A stretch of 42,081 nt of DNA, from assembly GCA_902589185.1 (NCBI GenBank), contig CACIRZ010000011.1:1-42081 (forward strand), read 5' to 3'. Below are positions 1-6,840 of the stretch, one piece after another; the first letter of the stretch is position 1; every line of letters begins with the position of its first letter. Both the position numbers and the translations under genes were made by a program. Origin of the DNA: an uncultured SAR116 cluster alpha proteobacterium (GTDB taxonomy: Bacteria > Pseudomonadota > Alphaproteobacteria > Puniceispirillales > Marisalimonadaceae). The notes below the pieces were generated by a model. The model was not told the DNA's origin and ran no database searches. It worked only from the letters and a program-made list of their open reading frames with translations.

Positions 1-1
1 T

Positions 2-862
2 GGTATGCCTGTAATGGGCGGTCCAGGAGGAATGATGCCAGGAGGAATGCCTGGACCAATGGGTGGTCCAATGGGTGATCCAATGATGGGTGGTGGTATG
101 ATGGCAGGAATGCCTGGACCAATGGGTGGTCCAATGGGTGGTCCAATGGGTGGTCCAATGGGTGGTCCAATGGGTGATCCTATGGGTGGTCCAATGGGTG
201 ATCCTATGGGTGGCGGTATGATGGCAGGAATGCCTGGACCTATGCCTGGACCTATGGGTGATCCAATGGGTGGTATGATGCCGCCTCCAGAGAACAATCA
301 ACAAGGTGCACTTCCGCCTCCAGAGCAAGGTGGTGGTAATCCTGCACCAGCACCAGGTGGTGGTGGTACATTAACGGCTACTGCTGATTTCTCTCAATTA
401 ACAGGAGGGAATGGAGCTCAGATATTATCTAATGGTGGGTTTAATAATGTTACATTTTTTTATAATTCAACAACTGCAGATGGATTATTTAATGAAGCAT
501 CTGGTGATACTATAAATGGAGGTTTTTATAGGGGGCCTACTGACTTTAATAGTAGCAATACAGTTGGATTAGGTCCAAATGATATGCTCAAGTTTGATAA
601 CAATTTAGCAATAAGTTATAATGGAACTTTGTTCTCAAACTTTGGTAGTAACCAGTCCATTTCTGCAACTAATGGTAATTCTTTTGCTGGTGGAGGTGGC
701 TTAGAATTTGGATTACTTAATTTATCTGGTAATGTAATTGCGGCCTTGGATAGAGACGCAAGTGGCACTTTTAATACTGGTGATTTAGCTCTTGATGTAC
801 AAGACAATGTAACGTCAGTGTCCTACAATGCAAATAATGATGTGTTTACGTTTATTGTTTAG
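2..862 (+). CDS. Met-Gly-Pro repeat protein, probable type I secretion substrate (5' partial)
   Basis: The reading frame is open to the left window edge, so the true start lies outside; numbering here is from the ATG at base 5. Residues 1-92 are a low-complexity tract of MGGP, MGDP and MPGP tetrapeptides with 28 Met. A Pro/Gln/Gly linker follows to about residue 121, then a non-repetitive Asn/Gly/Ser-rich C-terminal domain of about 165 residues. Residues 249-260 (DRDASGTFNTGD) fit an EF-hand or dockerin-type calcium loop. The protein contains no Cys, and it ends in the hydrophobic tail TFIV with an Asp just upstream, as in C-terminal signals of proteins exported by PrtDEF-like systems. The ABC exporter gene starts 6 bases after the stop and an HlyD-type adaptor follows, so export by that pair is the natural inference. 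The function of the secreted protein is unknown; metal binding by the Met tract or a surface role are guesses. Confidence 0.75.
   Translation, partial: GMPVMGGPGGMMPGGMPGPMGGPMGDPMMGGGMMAGMPGPMGGPMGGPMGGPMGGPMGDPMGGPMGDPMGGGMMAGMPGPMPGPMGDPMGGMMPPPENNQQGALPPPEQGGGNPAPAPGGGGTLTATADFSQLTGGNGAQILSNGGFNNVTFFYNSTTADGLFNEASGDTINGGFYRGPTDFNSSNTVGLGPNDMLKFDNNLAISYNGTLFSNFGSNQSISATNGNSFAGGGGLEFGLLNLSGNVIAALDRDASGTFNTGDLALDVQDNVTSVSYNANNDVFTFIV
5..280 (+). repeat. Coding tandem repeat, 12-bp unit with 120-bp higher-order period
   Basis: The 12-base unit ccaatgggtggt and its variants (ccaatgggtgat, cctatgggtggt, cctatgcctgga) repeat in frame and encode PMGG, PMGD and PMPG. A longer block coding GGGMMAGMPGPM occurs at residues 29-40 and again at 69-80. 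That is exactly 40 residues (120 bases) apart, pointing to duplication of a longer unit. The tract may continue left of the window. Confidence 0.9.
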
Positions 863-868
863 ACGTAT

Positions 869-2446
869 ATGCACATTTACAAAAGACTAGATTTATTAAT
901 TGCATCTTTTTTAATTAATGCATTAGCTCTTGCTATACCAATTTATATTATACATTCAATTAATCGTTATTTAAGTAATGGTAATTTTGATACCCTTATT
1001 TTTTTAACAGTTACTGTAATAGTTGCAACTTGTCTTGAATTTTTAATAAGAAAATATAGAAAATTTATTATCATAGGTATTAATAATAAAAATTTATTAT
1101 CAATAAAAGAATTAAAAAATAGTAATTTTTTTCCAAACGAAACAATTGAAGAGGAACTAGACCGTATAAAATCATTGCCGAAAAAATATGATTTAAATAT
1201 GCAGATTAGTTTTTTAGATGTTCCATATATTCTTCTGTTTTCAGTAGTTATTTATCTATTGTCCCCGTTAGTTTTTCTTATATATATTTTTTTAGCTTTT
1301 ATAATCCTAATTATTTCCCTTTTTGATAAAATAAATAAAAATAAACACTTTAAAATTATAAATCATTTAAGTAGAGAATATTCTAGCTTCGAACAAAAAT
1401 TCAAACAAAATTTCTTGAACTTCAAGGTCAATTCAATTTTTTTTAAAACTCTGAGCGAACTTAAAAGAAAGCAAGTTGAAATTTCTAATAATAAGAATTT
1501 GTTAGATTCTAATGGTTATGATTTTGAAGCTCTAAATTCATTTTTATTAAATGTGCTAATAATATTTGTTGTAATGATTTCTCTAGTTGAAATTAACAGA
1601 GGTGACATGCAAATATCTAGCATGATTGCTCTTAATATTTTAGTTGTTAGGGCATTATTACCAGTAAAGTTAATACCAAATATAATATTTCATAATAAAT
1701 CAAATAATAATGATTTAAGAAATGAAAATGACATATCTGAAAATAAATTAAAATTTAAAAACTTAAAACCTATCAAAAATATAAATTTAAATAATATCAG
1801 CTTTATGTATCCAGGAACAACCTTACCACTTTTTAATCAATTATCGATAAATTTTCATAAAGGATCAACTACCGTCATAACAGGCGAAAATGGTTCTGGT
1901 AAGTCTACTTTGTTCAACATTGTTTGTGGGGCATTATTACCTTTAAATGGAACAATACAAATAAATGGAATAGATATTGATAGAACTCAACATGATAATA
2001 TCATTGAAATTTCTTCAATTATTAATCAAAATCCTGTTTTTAAAAATAATACAATCCTAGAATGTATAAACAATTTTAAGGATAACGAAGTTAAAGATAA
2101 TCTTGAAAATTTATTACTTAAGTGCAACTTAAATTCTTTTTTTAATGACAAAAATGAGGGTGTTAATCTAAATCTAATTCAAAATGAAAATCATATGTCA
2201 CTGGGCATTAAAAAAAGAATCGCACTTGCTCAAATTTTTTATAAAGATTCTGAAATAATTATTTTTGATGAGCCAACTCAAGGTTGTGATAAAAAAACAT
2301 GTGAAGTAATTTATAATTTCTTAAATGAGAAAATTTCAGAAAATAAAATAGTTATTATTTTTTCAAATGATCCATTTATTATTAAAGGTGCTCAAGTAGT
2401 GATAGAATTAAAAAAAGGTAATAAACCAATTTATTTAAAAAAATAA
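869..2446 (+). CDS. Type I secretion ABC transporter, permease and ATPase fused (PrtD/HlyB-like)
   Basis: Inner-membrane exporter expected to energise secretion of the upstream repeat protein. The first ~290 residues hold hydrophobic segments near residues 9-30, 40-60, 115-150 and 215-240. The opening resembles the PrtD class (LINALALAIPIYIIH) and there is no C39 peptidase domain. The nucleotide-binding domain has a good Walker A (GENGSGKST, 339-347), a Q-loop Gln (NQNP) and a Walker B with catalytic Glu (IIFDEP, Asp467-Glu468). Other motifs are degenerate: the signature is MSLGI at 443-447 instead of LSGGQ, the D-loop is QGCD, and the H-loop position carries Asn500 (FSNDP) instead of His. 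At 525 residues it is slightly short for the class. It lies between substrate and adaptor genes in one apparent operon. No TolC-like outer-membrane gene is in the window. The class is clear; whether ATP hydrolysis is normal is uncertain. Confidence 0.88.
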   Translation: MHIYKRLDLLIASFLINALALAIPIYIIHSINRYLSNGNFDTLIFLTVTVIVATCLEFLIRKYRKFIIIGINNKNLLSIKELKNSNFFPNETIEEELDRIKSLPKKYDLNMQISFLDVPYILLFSVVIYLLSPLVFLIYIFLAFIILIISLFDKINKNKHFKIINHLSREYSSFEQKFKQNFLNFKVNSIFFKTLSELKRKQVEISNNKNLLDSNGYDFEALNSFLLNVLIIFVVMISLVEINRGDMQISSMIALNILVVRALLPVKLIPNIIFHNKSNNNDLRNENDISENKLKFKNLKPIKNINLNNISFMYPGTTLPLFNQLSINFHKGSTTVITGENGSGKSTLFNIVCGALLPLNGTIQINGIDIDRTQHDNIIEISSIINQNPVFKNNTILECINNFKDNEVKDNLENLLLKCNLNSFFNDKNEGVNLNLIQNENHMSLGIKKRIALAQIFYKDSEIIIFDEPTQGCDKKTCEVIYNFLNEKISENKIVIIFSNDPFIIKGAQVVIELKKGNKPIYLKK

Positions 2447-2476
2447 ATTTTTAAAAAATTTTATAGGTTTGTAATT

Positions 2477-3745
2477 ATGTTAAATGCTCAAATAACTATT
2501 TTTTTAATTTTTTCTCTTCTAATAGCATTCTTATTTTATGCAAATAAAACGCCCATTGAAATATCTACAAAAGTTCAAGGCGAAATAATACCATTTGGAA
2601 ATATTAGAAAAATACAAAATCTTGAAGGTGGTATTATTAAAAAAATCTATGTAAAGGAGGGAGTTAAGGTTAAGCAAGGAGATATTTTGTTAGATTTGGA
2701 GATGATTATTTCAGAATCTGAAGTTGGTGAAATAAATTCTAGGTTAGCTTTTCTTGATACAGAGATACTTTTCTTAAAAAAGATTCTGAATGGTGATACA
2801 TCTATTGAAAAAATAAAGAAAAATAAAAATTATCCTGAAATCTTTGAAGCTTCGAAAATCCAATATAATTCTTTACAAAGTAAAATTAAAACAAAATTAA
2901 AAATAGAACAAAAAAAACTAGATAATATCCGTAAAACTAAAAAATTACTACAGAACAAACTCAAAACCAAAAAAAAATCAATTCAAATAATCAATAATCA
3001 AATTGAAATTAGTGAAGATCTTCTAAAAGAAGAAATTATAAGTAAAATCAAGCATTTAGATTTAATCAAAGAAAGACAATATATTTTTACTGATATCAAT
3101 GACATTGAAAAAGAAATTGAAGTCATAAATTCACAATCTTCTGATATCAAATTGCAAATTGAAAATATTGAAAAAGAACATATTGCACAAATGAGTGAAA
3201 AATACCAATCTTTTATAGAAGAGAGATCAAAATATAATAACAGATTAAAAAGATATAAAGACAAATTATTAAGAAAAGTAATTAAGTCTCCAATAACAGG
3301 TATTATTCAAGAAATAAACTTTTTTACACAAGGTGGAGTTGTTAAGCCTGGTGAAGAAATAATGTCAATAGTTCCTCAAGATGAGCAACTCATTGTAGAA
3401 GCTAAATTGCCCGTATCAGATATAGGATATGTAAATTTATCCCAAGATGTCTTAGTAAGACTTCAAGGGAATGAAGGCTTTGCATATGCTCCAATAAACG
3501 GCAAAATAAGTTTTATTAGTCCAGACACAAAACCCGATGATGAAGGTAAGTCCTTTTATGTTATTCATGTTAAAACAGACGCAAAGGAATTTTATAATAA
3601 AGAAAGTAATTATCTTCTTTATCCAGGGTTAATTGTTGATTGTAATATAATAGTTGGAAAAAGAACCTTGCTTGAAAATATTTTTATACCTTTTAAAAGG
3701 TTTAAAAACAATTCATTCACAGAAAATGTATGGTTTTATAAATAA
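2477..3745 (+). CDS. Type I secretion periplasmic adaptor (HlyD/PrtE family)
   Basis: Membrane fusion protein that would link the ABC exporter to an outer-membrane TolC-type channel. A single N-terminal membrane segment spans about residues 5-21 with an unusually short cytoplasmic stub of four residues. The first biotinyl-lipoyl half motif follows (IQNLEGGIIKKIYVKEG, 46-62). Residues 100-265 are a long Lys/Glu/Ile-rich coiled coil, the second lipoyl half starts at SPITG (271-275), and a beta-barrel domain follows. The C-terminus has the family feature of a glycine, an IIVGKRT-like stretch and a final proline-containing strand (FIPFKRF). The gene lies 30 bases after the ABC gene and nothing between them looks like a terminator, so co-transcription is likely. 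The length of 422 residues is normal for the family. Confidence 0.9.
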   Translation: MLNAQITIFLIFSLLIAFLFYANKTPIEISTKVQGEIIPFGNIRKIQNLEGGIIKKIYVKEGVKVKQGDILLDLEMIISESEVGEINSRLAFLDTEILFLKKILNGDTSIEKIKKNKNYPEIFEASKIQYNSLQSKIKTKLKIEQKKLDNIRKTKKLLQNKLKTKKKSIQIINNQIEISEDLLKEEIISKIKHLDLIKERQYIFTDINDIEKEIEVINSQSSDIKLQIENIEKEHIAQMSEKYQSFIEERSKYNNRLKRYKDKLLRKVIKSPITGIIQEINFFTQGGVVKPGEEIMSIVPQDEQLIVEAKLPVSDIGYVNLSQDVLVRLQGNEGFAYAPINGKISFISPDTKPDDEGKSFYVIHVKTDAKEFYNKESNYLLYPGLIVDCNIIVGKRTLLENIFIPFKRFKNNSFTENVWFYK

Positions 3746-3767
3746 TTTTATTAATCTCTTCTTCAAC

Positions 3768-3796
3768 TTGGTACAATACTTGCTTCTCTATATTTA
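3768..3796 (+). promoter_or_regulatory. Possible sigma70-type promoter before the 76-residue protein
   Basis: TTGGTA at 3768-3773 is followed after 17 bases by TATTTA at 3791-3796 (or TATATT at 3789-3794 with 15 bases). A start of transcription near 3803 would leave just the ribosome-binding site before the ATG at 3818. This would separate the small gene from the secretion operon. AT-rich background makes chance matches common. Confidence 0.35.
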
Positions 3797-3807
3797 AATA
3801 CAATTAT

Positions 3808-3811
3808 GGAG
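3808..3811 (+). promoter_or_regulatory. Ribosome-binding site that fixes the start at 3818
   Basis: GGAG lies 6 bases before the ATG at 3818. It overlaps the upstream in-frame ATG at 3806, so it cannot serve that codon. The downstream ATG is therefore the preferred start. Confidence 0.7.
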
Positions 3812-3817
3812 AATAAA

Positions 3818-4048
3818 ATGTATGGTATTAAAGTTTGGTCTTCTGCAAAAGATAATGACTGGTATTTATTAAGAGACATGAATGATGGAGTAGTTCATGT
3901 TTGGGATAAAAAAGAAGAAGTTGAACGAGTACAAAAAAATTTAAGTTGTAAAAAATCAGTTATTACTAAAATTATGTCAAGTGTGATAATTGATAGAGCT
4001 TTAAATAAACGTAAGGAAGAAGAAAATTTAAAATATTTTCTAAAATAA
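3818..4048 (+). CDS. Small hypothetical soluble protein, 76 residues
   Basis: I do not recognise the family. It begins MYGIKVWSSAKDNDWYLLRD and is rich in Trp near the N-terminus (three within 35 residues), with a Lys/Glu-rich C-terminal part and no membrane segment or signal peptide. The start at 3818 is chosen because GGAG sits 6 bases upstream; an in-frame ATG at 3806 would add four residues but overlaps that site. The N-terminal half, with alternating aromatic and polar residues and a WD pair (HVWDKKEE), suggests a small beta-sheet followed by a helix. It stands alone between the secretion operon and a permease gene, with its own possible promoter. It looks real because of the strong ribosome-binding site and ordinary codon use. 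Confidence 0.7.
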   Translation: MYGIKVWSSAKDNDWYLLRDMNDGVVHVWDKKEEVERVQKNLSCKKSVITKIMSSVIIDRALNKRKEEENLKYFLK

Positions 4049-4098
4049 AAAATTAAATTTTTCTGTTTTAATGTACCTTTTTTTGTTAATTATTTTTT

Positions 4099-5130
4099 AT
4101 GCATTTTATTAGGCAAAATATCATTGGTGCTATTACAATTTCTTGCTTTGTTGTTTTTTCTATTTTAATAAGTCAATTTTTATCTTCTCAAAATATTTTA
4201 ATTTCATCTGCTTTCATATGTATTTTTCTTGGATTGATCTCAGGAAATATTTTTTCTTTTCAAAAGATTGAACCATTCATAAATTTTTGTTTAAAAAAAT
4301 TATTAAGAATTGGGATAGCTTTTCTTGGTTTAAGTTTAAGTTTTACAGAACTTTTTAATTATGGCTTTACAGCTATTTTGTTAATTATCATAAATATTAT
4401 ATTAGCATTTCTGATTATAAAATATTTATGTATTCTATTTAAAATAACCAATGTCCTAGGTTATCTAATTACTATGGGAACTTGTATTTGTGGCGTAACA
4501 GCTGTGATCGCAACCTCTTCGATTATAAAAACTGATAAAGATCAAACTAGTTATGCAGTAGGTGTTGTTACATTATTTGGTATTATTGCTGTGTTTTTTT
4601 ATCCTTACATAGCAAACTATTATTTTCATTTGTCACCAGATCTTGCAGGTATTTTCCTTGGCACAGCAATTCATGATACTGCTCAAGTAAGCGCTGCAAG
4701 TGTAATTTATTCTGATATGTATAATAGTGAAGAAGCTCTCAATTCTGCTATAACTACAAAACTTTTAAGGAATTCTTTTTTAATAATTTTAATTCCTTTG
4801 ATTGCTTATCTTTACAACAAAGAAAAAAAAGTTGATGTGAAAAGTTCAATCAAAGATTTTTTCCCATTTTTTGTTTTAGGATTTATAATTTTATCTTTTG
4901 TAAGAACATTAGGAGATCATTTATTTCTTGATGATGATATGTTGGATTCCTGGAAATTTTCATTAGTTTTTTTCAAAGAAATCTCAATCTATTGTATTCT
5001 TTTTTCAATGGTAGCTCTTGGATTACAAACAAATCTAAAAAGCATGTTTAAACTTGGTTTTAAGCCATTGATTATTGGATTTGTAGCATCAGCTACTGTT
5101 GGTGTAGTAAGTGTTGTATATCTTTATTAA
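4099..5130 (+). CDS. YeiH/UPF0324-family membrane protein (putative sulfate exporter family)
   Basis: An integral inner-membrane protein of 343 residues with about ten hydrophobic segments. Family features are clear: the glycine-rich GTCICGVTAVIATSSI stretch, the following AVGVVTLFGIIAVFFYP helix, and the segment GIFLGTAIHDTAQVSAAS with conserved His-Asp-Thr. The length matches the YeiH family (about 340-350 residues). The family is commonly annotated as a putative sulfate exporter, but the substrate is not firmly established. No sulfonate or taurine degradation gene is next to it; the TauD-type dioxygenase at 11352 is 6 kb away and on the other strand. No clear ribosome-binding site precedes the ATG. 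It converges on the MFS gene with a 19-base gap. Confidence 0.85.
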   Translation: MHFIRQNIIGAITISCFVVFSILISQFLSSQNILISSAFICIFLGLISGNIFSFQKIEPFINFCLKKLLRIGIAFLGLSLSFTELFNYGFTAILLIIINIILAFLIIKYLCILFKITNVLGYLITMGTCICGVTAVIATSSIIKTDKDQTSYAVGVVTLFGIIAVFFYPYIANYYFHLSPDLAGIFLGTAIHDTAQVSAASVIYSDMYNSEEALNSAITTKLLRNSFLIILIPLIAYLYNKEKKVDVKSSIKDFFPFFVLGFIILSFVRTLGDHLFLDDDMLDSWKFSLVFFKEISIYCILFSMVALGLQTNLKSMFKLGFKPLIIGFVASATVGVVSVVYLY

Positions 5131-5149
5131 ATTGTAATTACTTAAGAAT

Positions 5150-6745
5150 TTAATATGACAGTAATTTGAATTTCTTGACTATGTATGTTACTAAAATTGG
5201 AACAGTAAGAGTTAAAGCACAAACAATAATTAATAAAACGCCTAGTTCTGAATAGTCTGCTGGTGTTTTTATAATTCCCATATCATTTTTTACCTCTCTG
5301 GTTATAACATATATTTGATTTAAATATTTAGTACCTAAATTACTTGCTGAAAGAGCTAAATTAGTAAAACTAGCTAAAACAGCAAAAAATGTGGCCTTTA
5401 AATGATTAGGAGCTGACTGGGCTATCCAAGCAAGAATAGGTATCATTGATACCTGACCTAACGGACTCTCTAATGCTGTATTAAAAATAGCGATAAAACG
5501 AGCATCTACAAATCCATTTGTAAATTTCGATGTGAATTCGTGAAACCCATAAAACATTGCAATTGATGGTAAAATAAAGAAAGAGCCAGCAATGGAAAGT
5601 ATAACTATTAATCTAGTCATAGAAGATTTTTCCATTAACGGTCTTAAAACAAATATACCTAAAATAGTAAGGAAAGATGCTATTAAACCAAGTAATGATA
5701 AAAACTCTTGATCAAAACCTAAAACATCTATTTCAAACCAACTTCCTCCTTGACCGACACCTGGCATTGCTCTGAACACAAATATAATTATAGCAGTTCC
5801 AATTAACATTTTTTTTGCATTGGCATCTAATTCATTTGATAACTTAAATAGTAAAAACAAAATTATTGTAAATGAACCAGCAAAAACTATTTCTTGCGAA
5901 AAAGCCATTTTAGAAGTTCCAACAAGTAGAGTAAATATTACAAAAAAAATAGAGCCTATTATGATTAATAAATTAGGCTTAGTTACTTCTGGAATATTAA
6001 ATATGATATTTACAGCTTTTTTAGGATTAATACCATTACTAATCAGTAATTTATATCTTTTTTGCTGATTAAAATATGATAAAAATATACCTGATACTGA
6101 TATAATAGGTACTATTAAAGAGTATAAGTAAATATTTCCATATGCCGTGACTTTTTCCAATTCGGTCATATCTGAAGAGTTTGAAAAAACAAATAAATTT
6201 ATCATTGATACAACCAATGTACCAAAAATGATAGACACTCTTCCAAGAAGTTGCATTGAAACGTTCATAGACTTTAATTCATCAAAACTTATTTCATTCC
6301 CTTGGTCATCAGTTTTAGGTACAGCCTCAACTGTCATTGCATCAGCAACAACGTCTTGTAAAACAAATCCAATAGGTGCGAGTAAAGTTGAAATTACAAA
6401 CCATGTTTCTGCATTAAAAATAGCAATCATTTCAGATTTATATTGAATAAGAAAAAACATAATTATGCTACTAGCTGCCATTACAAGTGCACCTAATATC
6501 ACAAGAATTGACTTAAACTTCCAAAGTATATCAACTAAATGTCCCAAAGGCATTTTTAATACCCACGGAAGACCAGCCCAAAAACCTAATCCAGCAAGAA
6601 AAACTGCAGACAAATCCAAATACTCTTTTACAAAAAACAGACCTACTATATTTGTAATTCCTGACACACCTGCAGCTAAATAAATCATTAAAGGTGGAAC
6701 GAATGAAAATTTAAAAGAACCAAAAATTTTATAAAAATTTTTCAT
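5150..6745 (-). CDS. Major facilitator superfamily transporter, BT1/AmpG-like
   Basis: A 531-residue polytopic membrane protein with about twelve hydrophobic segments and a hydrophilic loop near residues 145-165 (TDDQGNEISFDELK). The N-terminal part (GFWAGLPWVLKMPLGHLVD) resembles the first-loop region of folate-biopterin (BT1) and related MFS carriers. FVLQDVVADAMTVEAVP fits the conserved Asp-containing helix of that group. The C-terminal segment (MIPILAWIAQSAPNHLKATFFAVLASFTNLALSASNL) also fits. I cannot tell the substrate; folate/pterin or peptidoglycan fragments are only possibilities from distant similarity. The gene is monocistronic and divergent from the cyclase gene at 6841. Composition is typical of the window. 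Confidence 0.65.
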   Translation of the reverse strand: MKNFYKIFGSFKFSFVPPLMIYLAAGVSGITNIVGLFFVKEYLDLSAVFLAGLGFWAGLPWVLKMPLGHLVDILWKFKSILVILGALVMAASSIIMFFLIQYKSEMIAIFNAETWFVISTLLAPIGFVLQDVVADAMTVEAVPKTDDQGNEISFDELKSMNVSMQLLGRVSIIFGTLVVSMINLFVFSNSSDMTELEKVTAYGNIYLYSLIVPIISVSGIFLSYFNQQKRYKLLISNGINPKKAVNIIFNIPEVTKPNLLIIIGSIFFVIFTLLVGTSKMAFSQEIVFAGSFTIILFLLFKLSNELDANAKKMLIGTAIIIFVFRAMPGVGQGGSWFEIDVLGFDQEFLSLLGLIASFLTILGIFVLRPLMEKSSMTRLIVILSIAGSFFILPSIAMFYGFHEFTSKFTNGFVDARFIAIFNTALESPLGQVSMIPILAWIAQSAPNHLKATFFAVLASFTNLALSASNLGTKYLNQIYVITREVKNDMGIIKTPADYSELGVLLIIVCALTLTVPILVTYIVKKFKLLSY

Positions 6746-6840
6746 TTAATTAACCTTAAAGCTTTGTATCATTTCAAGATAAATGTAATTATATTTATAT
6801 ATATAGAATATACTATTAAAATAATTGGGGTTTCCTAATA

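Noticed and set aside
5-280. Regular short repeats resembling a CRISPR or satellite array
   Set aside because: The period is 12 bases with no unique spacers, and the frame stays open and codes Gly/Met/Pro tetrapeptides throughout, so this is a coding repeat.
3689-3702. Palindrome accttttaaaaggt as a terminator of the secretion operon
   Set aside because: It lies inside the HlyD-type coding region about 45 bases before the stop, is only A/T-rich in its centre, and has no following T run.
4099-5130. Functional link between the YeiH-type permease and the TauD-like dioxygenase for taurine/sulfite handling
   Set aside because: The genes are 6 kb apart on opposite strands with unrelated genes between, and the dioxygenase cannot be assigned to taurine.
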